From Caulobacter sp. (lineage in GTDB: Bacteria; Pseudomonadota; Alphaproteobacteria; Caulobacterales; Caulobacteraceae), in the NCBI GenBank assembly GCA_016125585.1, contig WGLL01000018.1, forward strand, positions 1-64,000: a stretch of DNA of 64,000 nt. Direction: 5' to 3'. Position 1 is the stretch's first letter, and every line of letters begins with the position of its first letter. Below are positions 49,265 to 56,630 of the stretch, one piece after another. A program made the position numbers and the translations under genes. Under the pieces are notes generated by a model, which was given only the letters and a program-made list of their open reading frames with translations, searched no databases and was not told where the DNA came from.

Positions 49265-51127
49265 ATGATGGGTGACGTCGCACGTCAAATTCCGCTGGGC
49301 GAGGCCGCTGGTTCCGAACCGTGGCTCTCGGACCGTCCACAACTTTCCCTCGTCAAGAAGGTTCAGGTCGATCGCAGTCGCGATGCGCTTCTGACCGACT
49401 TCGGCAAGACCACGCTGGAAGATCGATATCTCCTGCCGGGCGAATCCTATCAGGACATGTTCGCCCGGGTGGCGACCGCCTTCGCCGACGACGCCGACCA
49501 CGCCCAGCGCGTCTACGATTACATGAGCCGACTGTGGTTCATGCCCTCGACCCCCGTGCTCAGCAACGGCGGCGCCAATCGCGGCCTGCCGATCAGCTGC
49601 TTCCTCAACGCCGTCGGTGATTCGCTGAACGGCATCGTCGACACCTGGAACGAGAACGTCTGGCTGGCCGCCAACGGCGGCGGCATCGGCACCTACTGGG
49701 GCGGCGTCCGTTCCATCGGCGAGAAGGTCAAGGGCGCCGGCCAGACCAGCGGCATCATCCCCTTCATCCGGGTCATGGACTCCCTGACCCTGGCCATCAG
49801 CCAGGGCAGCCTGCGCCGCGGCTCGGCGGCGGTCTATCTCGACATCCACCACCCCGAGATCGAGGAGTTCCTCGAGATCCGCAAACCCTCGGGCGACTTC
49901 AACCGCAAGTCCCTGAACCTGCACCACGGCATCAACATCACCGACGAGTTCATGCACGCGGTGCAGAACGGCGAGAAGTTCGGCCTGCGCAGCCCCAAGA
50001 ACAACGAGGTTCTGAAGGAAGTCGACGCCCGCAGCCTCTGGCAGAAGGTGCTGGAGCTGCGCCTTCAGACCGGCGAGCCCTACATCATCTTCTCCGACGC
50101 GGTGAACCGCGCCATGCCGCAGCACCAGCGGGACCTGGGCATGAGCGTGCGCCAGTCCAACCTCTGCAGCGAGATCATGCTGCACACCGGCAAGGACCAC
50201 CTGGGCAATGAGCGGACCGCCGTCTGCTGCCTGTCCAGCGTCAACGCCGAGTCGTTCATGGAATGGCGCGACGAGCCGATGTTCATCGAGGACATCATGC
50301 GCTTCCTCGACAACGTGCTGGAGGATTTCATCCAGCGCGCCCCTGTCGACGCCAAGAACGCCGTCTACGCCGCCATGCGCGAGCGGTCGGTGGGTCTGGG
50401 CCTGATGGGCTTCCACAGCTTCCTGCAGGCCCAGAACGTGCCCTTCGAGAGCGCCATGGCCAAGAGCTGGAACATGCGGCTGTTCAAGCATCTGCGCCGC
50501 GAGGCCGACAAGGCCTCGGTCAAGCTGGCCGAGGAAAAGGGCCCCTGCCCCGACGCCGCCGAGCGCGGCGTGATGGAACGGTTCAGCCACAAGCTGGCCA
50601 TCGCCCCCACCGCCTCGATCAGCATCATCTGCGGCGGCGCCAGCGCCGGCATCGAACCGATCCCGGCTAATATCTACAGCCACAAGACCCTGTCGGGCAC
50701 CTTCGCGGTCAAGAACCCCTACCTCGAGCGCGTCCTCGACGGCCACGGCAAGAACACCCCGCAGGTCTGGGATTCGATCCTCAGCCATGAGGGCTCGGTG
50801 CAGCACCTCGACTTCCTCAGCCAGGACGACAAGGACGTCTTCAAGACGGCCTTCGAGCTGGACCAGCGCTGGATCATCGAGCTGGCTGCCGACCGGACCC
50901 CGGAAATCTGCCAGAGCCAGTCGGTCAACGTCTTCCTGCCCGGCGACGTCGACAAATGGGACCTGCACATGCTGCACTGGACCGCCTGGGAGCGGGGCAT
51001 GAAGAGCCTCTACTACCTGCGCTCCAAGTCGGTGCAGCGCGCCGCCCATGCCGGTGAGGACGAGGCCCGCGCCAGCGCCGAGGCCGCGGCCCCGACGGAC
51101 TACGAGGAATGCCTGGCCTGCCAGTGA
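49265..51127 (+). CDS. nrdA: Ribonucleoside-diphosphate reductase alpha subunit (class I)
   Basis: From ATG 49265 (MMGDVARQ) the product is 620 residues. It contains the catalytic Cys (PISCFLNAVGDS), the active-site loop in SNLCSEIMLHTGKDHLG, a further Cys in TAVCCLSSVNAES, and a C-terminal redox pair in EECLACQ. The N-terminal ATP-cone found in many NrdA proteins is absent: the sequence goes straight into the ten-stranded barrel region (LEDRYLLPGESYQDMF). The beta subunit gene is not in the window. No strong ribosome binding site fixes the start. Regulation by NrdR is likely. Confidence 0.95.
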   Translation: MMGDVARQIPLGEAAGSEPWLSDRPQLSLVKKVQVDRSRDALLTDFGKTTLEDRYLLPGESYQDMFARVATAFADDADHAQRVYDYMSRLWFMPSTPVLSNGGANRGLPISCFLNAVGDSLNGIVDTWNENVWLAANGGGIGTYWGGVRSIGEKVKGAGQTSGIIPFIRVMDSLTLAISQGSLRRGSAAVYLDIHHPEIEEFLEIRKPSGDFNRKSLNLHHGINITDEFMHAVQNGEKFGLRSPKNNEVLKEVDARSLWQKVLELRLQTGEPYIIFSDAVNRAMPQHQRDLGMSVRQSNLCSEIMLHTGKDHLGNERTAVCCLSSVNAESFMEWRDEPMFIEDIMRFLDNVLEDFIQRAPVDAKNAVYAAMRERSVGLGLMGFHSFLQAQNVPFESAMAKSWNMRLFKHLRREADKASVKLAEEKGPCPDAAERGVMERFSHKLAIAPTASISIICGGASAGIEPIPANIYSHKTLSGTFAVKNPYLERVLDGHGKNTPQVWDSILSHEGSVQHLDFLSQDDKDVFKTAFELDQRWIIELAADRTPEICQSQSVNVFLPGDVDKWDLHMLHWTAWERGMKSLYYLRSKSVQRAAHAGEDEARASAEAAAPTDYEECLACQ

Positions 51128-51852
51128 TGCTCCGGGCGGCGCTGACGGGCATGCTGGCCCGTCGCCCGATCCTGGTCTTGCTCGCCGTCGCGCTTGTCTT
51201 CGCCACCCTGGGCTATGGCGTGAAGCCGGTGATCAATCGCTGGCGCGCCAGTCAAGCCGCCTGGCAGTTCGCCGCCGAGCCGCAGACCCGGCCGCGTTAC
51301 CGGCTGCGGATGAGCATTTTCGCCAACCTCCACAGCAAGCCCTCCGTGGTCATGCTGGGCGATTCCATCACCCAGCTGGCCGAGTGGCCGGAACTGCTTG
51401 GGCCGCAGGTCGCCAACCGCGGCATTGGCGGCGACACCAGCCGGGCGCTTCTGGGCCGCCTGGACGCCTCGGTGCCGGAGTCCGCCCGCACGGTGGTGAT
51501 CATGATCGGGCTCAACGACCTGAAGGGGAAGGACTGGACCGCGCAGGCCAGCGCCGCCAACGTCGCGGCCATCCTCAAGCGGCTGAAGGGTCGGCGGGTC
51601 ATCCTGCAGTCGGTGCTGTTCACCGCCGATGATGCGGTGAACCGCAAGATCGTCGCCCTCAACCAGGCCTATGCCAGGCTTTGTGATGACGGGTCCTGCG
51701 AATGGCTGGACCTCAACCCGCAGGTCATACCGACCGGCCGGCTCGAACCGGCCGACAGCTCCGACGGCCGGCATGTGATGGGCGCCGTCTATGCCCGCTG
51801 GGCGGCCCGCCTGGCGCCGGTCCTGGCCCGGGACGCCTCCGCCAACCCCTGA
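51127..51852 (+). CDS. SGNH/GDSL-family lipase or acylhydrolase
   Basis: The start ATG overlaps the nrdA stop (TGATG). The 241-residue product has an N-terminal membrane helix (LVLLAVALVFATLGYGV) followed by an SGNH hydrolase domain: Ser in VVMLGDSITQLAEW, Gly in NRGIGGDTSR, Asn in MIGLNDLKGK and the Asp-x-x-His in SSDGRHVMG. Such enzymes are esterases or acyl-transferases, often acting on cell-envelope sugars. It is probably anchored to the inner membrane and faces the periplasm. The coupling to nrdA is likely accidental. Confidence 0.88.
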   Translation: MLRAALTGMLARRPILVLLAVALVFATLGYGVKPVINRWRASQAAWQFAAEPQTRPRYRLRMSIFANLHSKPSVVMLGDSITQLAEWPELLGPQVANRGIGGDTSRALLGRLDASVPESARTVVIMIGLNDLKGKDWTAQASAANVAAILKRLKGRRVILQSVLFTADDAVNRKIVALNQAYARLCDDGSCEWLDLNPQVIPTGRLEPADSSDGRHVMGAVYARWAARLAPVLARDASANP

Positions 51853-51954
51853 CGCTCCTTGTCGACGACCGCCTGCCGGTCAGGTCCGTCTTCCGCCAGA
51901 CAGTCTATTCCACGCCGGTCACCATCGCTCCGACAGCAACAGGAGCGATCGGCC

Positions 51955-52359
51955 ATGACCGAAGCAGACGTCCAGGATTTCGTCACCCGTTTCGCCGCCG
52001 CCTGGGCGGCCCGCGACGGCGAGGCTTTCGCCCGGCTGTGGGACCCCGAAGGCGTGCTCACCTACCCCTTCATCGACCGCCCCCTGAAGGGCTCCCAGAT
52101 CGCCGCCCTCAACGCCGCCCAGAACGCCCAGGCGCCGGACCTTGTCTGGCAGCTGCTCGACTGGACCTGGCGGGGAGACGTGGTGATCATCGAATGGCAG
52201 TCGACCCGCGCCGGTCCCTCCGGCCGGTTCGACTGGCGCGGGGTGGACAAGATCCGGCTCAAGGACGGCCTGATCGTCGAGGAGACGGTCTACAGCGACA
52301 CCGGTCCGCTGCGGGCCATGCGCGCCGGCGAGGCCCTGACGCCTCTGCTGGTCGTCTGA
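51955..52359 (+). CDS. SnoaL/NTF2-like fold protein
   Basis: The 134-residue product starts MTEADVQDFVTRFAAAWAAR and has the typical SnoaL-like pattern: an N-terminal helix with WAARDGEAFARLWDPEGVL, then strands ending in VDKIRLKDGLIVEETVYSDT. Proteins of this fold are small ligand-binding or isomerase enzymes or of unknown role. There is no leader peptide. It lies about 100 bases behind the GDSL gene and converges with ogt, whose stop is directly adjacent. The function cannot be assigned from sequence alone. Confidence 0.8.
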   Translation: MTEADVQDFVTRFAAAWAARDGEAFARLWDPEGVLTYPFIDRPLKGSQIAALNAAQNAQAPDLVWQLLDWTWRGDVVIIEWQSTRAGPSGRFDWRGVDKIRLKDGLIVEETVYSDTGPLRAMRAGEALTPLLVV

Positions 52360-52905
52360 TCAGAACAGGCTGGCGGTGGGGGGGACAAAATGCGCGCCCT
52401 CATGCTCCAGCAGCCACTTCTTGCGCGGCAGCCCGCCGCCAAAGCCGGTCAGCGACCCGTCGGCGCCGATCACCCGGTGACAGGGGACCACCACGGCGAT
52501 GGGGTTGGAGCCATTGGCCAGGCCGACGGCGCGGGAAGCGTCCGGCTTGCCCAGCCGCCGGGCCACGGCGCCGTAGCTGAGGGTCTGGCCGACCGGAATC
52601 TGCCGCAACTGACCCCAGACCGACTTCTGGAACTCGCTGCCGACCGCCTGGACGGGAATGCGCTCAAGGGCGGCCAGGTCGCCGGCGAAATAGGCGTCCA
52701 ACGGCTCGCGCACCGAAGGCGGCGCCCGGCCCATGATCAGGTCCGCCCTCGGGTAGGCGCGACGGACCGTGGCGACGAAATCGTCTGCCGGCCGGTCAAA
52801 GTGCAGCAGGCGCAGAACTCCGGCCCCGTCGACGGCCAGCCATAGTCCGTCGATCGGCGAGGGGTAACGCTCCAGGGTGAGGATCTCAGGCGGCTGCTCT
52901 GGCAT
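52360..52905 (-). CDS. ogt: Methylated-DNA--protein-cysteine methyltransferase (Ogt type)
   Basis: The 181-residue product has the methyltransferase core with the acceptor Cys in VVVPCHRVIGADGSLTGF, the Asn hinge (SNPIAVV) and the HTH-like RAVGLANGSN. It repairs O6-methylguanine by transferring the methyl group to itself. The chosen ATG (MPEQPPEILTLERYPS) is preceded by a strong AGGAGAAGG, located inside the 3' end of the upstream adaA/alkA gene, which it overlaps by 20 bases. The two repair genes form one unit. Confidence 0.94.
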   Translation of the reverse strand: MPEQPPEILTLERYPSPIDGLWLAVDGAGVLRLLHFDRPADDFVATVRRAYPRADLIMGRAPPSVREPLDAYFAGDLAALERIPVQAVGSEFQKSVWGQLRQIPVGQTLSYGAVARRLGKPDASRAVGLANGSNPIAVVVPCHRVIGADGSLTGFGGGLPRKKWLLEHEGAHFVPPTASLF

Positions 52906-54442
52906 TGGCCTTCTCCTGAATGGCGGCGGCGTCGCCGGCCCAAAGATGCAAAGCGGCATAGGCCCGCCAGGGACGCCAGGCCTCGGCGCGGGCCAGCAGT
53001 TGGGCGGCGGTGGGCCGGCCGGTCTCCGGGGTCTCCAGCGCCCGCATCAGGCCGATGTCGGCCGCGGGGAAGGCGTCCGGTTCGCGGAGTTGGCGCATGG
53101 CGATGTACTGCGCCGTCCATTCTCCGATGCCGGGCAGCGCCTTCAGCGCGCGAATAGCGGTGTCCAGGTCCTGTCGCGGTCCGAACAGCGCGGGGTCGGC
53201 CGCCGCCGCCGCGCCCATCGCCTCCAGCGCGCGCGAGCGGGCGCGGGGCATGCCCAGGCTGGAGAGATCGGCGGCGGCCAGGCGCGCGGCGCTGGGAAAG
53301 GCCAGGGTCAGGCCCTCGCGGGCCCAGGCCTGCGGCAGCGGCTGGCCGTAGTCGGCGGCGAGCTTGCCGGCCAGCCGGACAGCGGCGTGGACCGTGATCT
53401 GCTGGCCGAGGATGGCGCGGATGGCCAGCTCGAAGCCGTCCCAGGCGCCGGGCACCCTCAGGCCCGGCCGCCGGGCCAGCCGCGCCGCCAGATCGGGATC
53501 GGCCGACAGATGCTCGGCGATAACCACCGGATCGGCGGCCAGATCGAACACCCGCCGCACCCGGGCCAGAATCGCCGGCAGGGCGCTGGGCGCGGGAAAC
53601 CGCACATGCACCGCCAGCTGATCGCGGCCGCACGGACGAACCTCCAGCGTGCCCATATCGTCCCCCAGGGCGATGGTGCGGGCATAGCTGTCGCCTCGCA
53701 CCACCTCGACGCCAGGAATGGCGCGCAGGGCCAGGAAGGCCAGCAGGCCGTCCCAGTCGTAGGGCGGCTTGTAGCGCAGTTTCAGGGTCACCCCGTCGCT
53801 GGCGTCGGCGCGGCCGGCGGGATCGGTGGTGCGCCGCCTCAGGCTGGCCGGCGGCCGCTGATAGAGATGCTGGAAGGTCTCGTTGAAGCGTCGCACGCTG
53901 CCGAACCCCGCCGCCAGGGCCACCTGGGCCATGGGCAGGCGCGTCTCGTGGATCAGCTGCTTGGCCAGCAGCACCCGGCGGGTCTGGGCGACGCCGACCG
54001 GGGTGGCGCCCAGATGTTGCTGGAACAGGCGGCGGAGCTGCCGGTCGCCGACTCCCAGCCGCGCGGCCAGGGCCTCGACGTCGCCGCCGTCCAGGGCGCC
54101 GGCCTCGATCAGCTGCAGGGCGCGGGAGACGGTGTTGGAAGCGCCCTTCCAGGCGCCCAGGTCGGGCGAGGTTTCCGGTCGGCAGCGCAGGCAGGCGCGA
54201 AACCCCGCGGCCTCGGCGGCGGCGGCGCTGGGATAGAACAGCACATTCTCCGACTTCGGCATCCGGGCCGGGCAGACGGGTCGGCAATAGACCCCTGTGG
54301 TCTTCACGCCGGTGAAGACCCGACCGTCGAAACGGGGGTCGCGCGACTGGATGGCGCGATAACAGGCGTCGTGATCGAGGTCCATGTGGTGTATCATCGA
54401 CGGAACCGAAGCCCGCGTCTCGCGGTTTTCGGATATCACCAT
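52886..54442 (-). CDS. alkA: AdaA-type regulator fused to 3-methyladenine DNA glycosylase (AlkA)
   Basis: The 518-residue product joins an Ada zinc domain (Cys in GVYCRPVCPARMPKSENV and RACLRCRPETSP), an AraC-type DNA-binding region (VALAAGFGSVRRFNETFQHL) and a C-terminal AlkA glycosylase. The glycosylase has an HhH motif (ALPGIGEWTAQYIAMRQL) and catalytic Asp in FPAADIGLMRAL. It should sense methyl phosphotriesters in DNA, activate transcription, and excise alkylated bases. Possible starts are ATG 54442, 54397 and 54385; the residues before MDLDHDACYRA are not conserved. It is followed by the overlapping ogt gene. Confidence 0.93.
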   Translation of the reverse strand: MVISENRETRASVPSMIHHMDLDHDACYRAIQSRDPRFDGRVFTGVKTTGVYCRPVCPARMPKSENVLFYPSAAAAEAAGFRACLRCRPETSPDLGAWKGASNTVSRALQLIEAGALDGGDVEALAARLGVGDRQLRRLFQQHLGATPVGVAQTRRVLLAKQLIHETRLPMAQVALAAGFGSVRRFNETFQHLYQRPPASLRRRTTDPAGRADASDGVTLKLRYKPPYDWDGLLAFLALRAIPGVEVVRGDSYARTIALGDDMGTLEVRPCGRDQLAVHVRFPAPSALPAILARVRRVFDLAADPVVIAEHLSADPDLAARLARRPGLRVPGAWDGFELAIRAILGQQITVHAAVRLAGKLAADYGQPLPQAWAREGLTLAFPSAARLAAADLSSLGMPRARSRALEAMGAAAAADPALFGPRQDLDTAIRALKALPGIGEWTAQYIAMRQLREPDAFPAADIGLMRALETPETGRPTAAQLLARAEAWRPWRAYAALHLWAGDAAAIQEKANARAAA

Positions 54443-54520
54443 GGGCTTTCAAAGGTTGCCTTATCAGGCGATCTGCGATTTGACGCCCCTGCGACTTCGC
54501 TACCAATTCGAAAGAGATGA

Positions 54521-54880
54521 ATGAAAGATCCCCTGAAGACGGGCTTTACTGACCGTCTGTCCGCCGCGGCTGAAGCCAAGAAGGCCATGCTGGCCCGGAT
54601 GAAACCCAAGCCTACCGTCGTCGACCCCAACTTCGTCGACCGCGCCACCCGCAAGGCCGAGGAACTGGCCGCCAAGCGCGCCGTCCATGAGGCGGAAAAG
54701 GAAAAGGCCCGTCTGGAGTCCGAAGCCCGCCGCGCCCTCGACGCCGAGGCCATCGCCGCCGCCGAAGAAGCGGCCCTTGAGGCCAAGCGCGGCGAACGCA
54801 AGGAACGCAAGGCGCTGAGCAAGGCCGAACAGAAGGCCAAGCGCGACGCCCGCTACGCGGCCCGCAAGGCGCGGAACTAG
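54521..54880 (+). CDS. DUF6481 family protein, paralogue 1
   Basis: The 119-residue product starts MKDPLKTGFTDRLSAAAEAK and is strongly charged and helical (Ala/Lys/Glu/Arg-rich, AAEEAALEAKRGERKERKAL). This Lys/Arg-rich coiled-coil layout, with a conserved KPKPTVxDPNFVDR segment, fits the DUF6481 family of alphaproteobacteria. Function is unknown; the high positive charge suggests binding to nucleic acid or ribosomes. A second copy follows 132 bases later. It diverges from the adaA/alkA gene. Confidence 0.8.
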   Translation: MKDPLKTGFTDRLSAAAEAKKAMLARMKPKPTVVDPNFVDRATRKAEELAAKRAVHEAEKEKARLESEARRALDAEAIAAAEEAALEAKRGERKERKALSKAEQKAKRDARYAARKARN

Positions 54881-55011
54881 CCATCCACCGTCCAGCGGCG
54901 ACCGGGCCCATCCACAGGCTCCCGGCGCCGCTGTGACCGTTTCGCATCCCGGGCCCGGATGCCGTTGAGCGGGCCCAGCCAAGGACCAACCCCAACCCGA
55001 CAACAGGACTG

Positions 55012-55356
55012 ATGAGAGACCCACTGCAGACCGGTTTCAACGACCGTATGAAAGCCGCCGCCGAGGCCAAGAAGGCCATGCTGGCCCGGTTCAAGCCCAA
55101 GCCCACCGTCACCGACCCCAACTTCGTCGACCGTGAGACCCGCAAGGCCCGCGAACTCGAGGAAATCCGCGCCCGGCGCGAGGCGGAAAAGGAAGAGGCG
55201 CGCAAGGCCGCCGAGGCGAAACGCCAGGCCGAGATGGAAGCCCGCGCCGAGGCCGCCGAGACCGAGCTGGAAGCCAAACGCCGCGAGCGCAAGGAACGCA
55301 AGGCCGCCGCCAAGGCCGAGGCCCGCCTCAAGCGCGAGATGAAACGGGCGCACTAA
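55012..55356 (+). CDS. DUF6481 family protein, paralogue 2
   Basis: The 114-residue product starts MRDPLQTGFNDRMKAAAEAK and shares with paralogue 1 the AKKAMLARxKPKPTVxDPNF block and the RRERKERKAAAK type ending. It is more Glu/Arg-rich in the middle and has no Cys. The pair is a clear tandem duplication. Expression may be separate because a GC-rich 130-base gap intervenes. Function is unknown. A run of dyads (55368-55439) follows the gene and may end the transcript. Confidence 0.8.
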   Translation: MRDPLQTGFNDRMKAAAEAKKAMLARFKPKPTVTDPNFVDRETRKARELEEIRARREAEKEEARKAAEAKRQAEMEARAEAAETELEAKRRERKERKAAAKAEARLKREMKRAH

Positions 55357-55367
55357 GCGGCTTCATA

Positions 55368-55439
55368 CCTCCCTTTCGCAGGGAGGCGGCGCTCCCCTTT
55401 TGTGAGCCAGCGATCATGCCCTCCCCATGAAGGGGAGGG
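55368..55439. repeat. Two adjacent dyads, CCTCCC/GGGAGG type
   Basis: CCTCCC and GGGAGG form a hairpin at 55368-55386. CCCTCCCC and GGGGAGGG form another at 55419-55439, with ATGAA as loop. The two lie between the DUF6481 gene and the SDR gene. They resemble the CCTTCTCCC palindromes elsewhere but lack the GGATGAG tail. Confidence 0.6.
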
Positions 55440-55478
55440 ACGGTCTATGGTGCCTGAAAAATCACATGGAGCGCCAAG

Positions 55479-56231
55479 ATGTCCGACCTCTTTTCCCTCG
55501 CCGGCCGCACGGCCCTGATCACCGGCGGCTCGCGCGGCATCGGCCGGATGATCGCCGCGGGCTTCATCTCCCAGGGCGCCAAGGTCTACATCTCGGCCCG
55601 CAAGGAAGTCGCCTGCCGCCAGACCGCCGAGGACCTCGGCTGCATCGCCCTGCCCGCTGACGTCTCGACCATGGAGGGGATGAAGGGGCTGGTCTCGGCC
55701 TATGGCGAGCATGAGTCCGGGCTCGACATCCTGGTCAACAACGCCGGCGCCGCCTGGCTGGCCCCCTTCGAGGATTTCCCGGAAAAGGGCTGGGACAAGG
55801 TCATGGACCTGAACGTCAAGACGCCCTTCTACCTGACCAGCCTGCTCGCCCCGATGCTGCGCGCCACCGCCAGCACCGACAGGCCGGCCAAGGTGATCAA
55901 CATCTGCTCCATCGACGGCATCGCGGTGAACCCGCAGGAGACCTATCCCTACGCCGCCAGCAAGGCCGGGCTGATCCACCTGACCCGGCGCATGGCGAAG
56001 ACCCTGATCGCCGACAACATTGTCTGCAGCGCCATCGCCCCCGGCGCCTTCGCCAGCGACATGAACATCGCCGCCCGCGACCAGGCCGAGGCGGTCGCCG
56101 CCCGGGTGCCGGCGAAACGGATCGGCACGGATGAGGACATGGCCGGCGCGGCCATCTATCTGGCCTCCCGCGCCGGCGACTATGTGGTCGGGGCGACCCT
56201 CACCGTCGATGGCGGGGTGGCCTACTGCTGA
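55479..56231 (+). CDS. Short-chain dehydrogenase/reductase
   Basis: The 250-residue product has the SDR cofactor motif TALITGGSRGIGRMIAAGFI, the NNAG motif in DILVNNAGAAWLAPF, the catalytic Ser in INICSIDG and the YxxxK in YPYAASKAGLIHLTRR. The C-terminus GATLTVDGGVAYC is typical of 3-ketoacyl-ACP or RhlG-like reductases. It reduces a keto group with NAD(P)H; the exact substrate is unknown. The gene stands alone behind two hairpins. Confidence 0.92.
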   Translation: MSDLFSLAGRTALITGGSRGIGRMIAAGFISQGAKVYISARKEVACRQTAEDLGCIALPADVSTMEGMKGLVSAYGEHESGLDILVNNAGAAWLAPFEDFPEKGWDKVMDLNVKTPFYLTSLLAPMLRATASTDRPAKVINICSIDGIAVNPQETYPYAASKAGLIHLTRRMAKTLIADNIVCSAIAPGAFASDMNIAARDQAEAVAARVPAKRIGTDEDMAGAAIYLASRAGDYVVGATLTVDGGVAYC

Positions 56232-56274
56232 GGCTGCTGCCCGGCCCGCCGATCCTTCGCGCTTGGGGAGGCCT

Positions 56275-56502
56275 TCAGAAGCTCCGCTTCCCGACCCGGC
56301 CGAGCGCCCCGACGGCGGCGGCGGCGAATTCGCCCGTGCGCCAGGCGGTCTCCCGGTCGGCGGCCTCGCCCCGCGCGGCGACCTCGGCGTCGAGGTTCAT
56401 CAGGGTCCAGATCCAGCGACTGTTTTCCGGACGAACGAAGAGGGCGAAGCCGGGATCGGCAGCGATCTGGGCGCAATGGGGCATGGCGGTCCTCCCTGAC
56501 AT
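56275..56502 (-). CDS. Small conserved hypothetical protein, about 75 aa
   Basis: The product (MSGRTAMPHCAQIAADPGFA at the N-terminus) is a small soluble domain with a Trp-rich centre (SRWIWTLMNLDAEVAARGEA) and a helical end (RETAWRTGEFAAAAVGALGR). It resembles short proteins of one alpha and one beta segment seen near sensor genes, but no name is known to me. The ATG at 56484 would shorten it by six residues. The gene converges with the SDR gene. A hairpin lies between it and the histidine kinase gene. Confidence 0.6.
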   Translation of the reverse strand: MSGRTAMPHCAQIAADPGFALFVRPENSRWIWTLMNLDAEVAARGEAADRETAWRTGEFAAAAVGALGRVGKRSF

Positions 56503-56591
56503 GAAGCCGCCAGCATGGCGCCCGCCCTTGAAGACCCGATGGCGAGGTCGGCGCCGATTCGGTGCAGCCGGCCGCGTCCCCTTACCCCTCC

Positions 56592-56621
56592 CCGCTCATC
56601 CCGACGAAGGGGGATGAGCGG
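56592..56621. repeat. Strong hairpin between a small gene and the sensor kinase
   Basis: CCGCTCATCCC and GGGATGAGCGG form a perfect 11-bp stem around 8 bases. It is followed on the + strand by ATTTTGG and lies 10 bases past the histidine kinase stop on the minus strand. It contains the word CTCATCC / GGATGAG, as in the dispersed repeats. It may act as a 3' end structure for the kinase gene. Confidence 0.5.
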
Positions 56622-56630
56622 ATTTTGGAG

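Noticed and set aside
49103..51049. 648-residue minus-strand frame opposite nrdA
   Set aside because: No motifs and biased composition; nrdA on the + strand is unmistakable.
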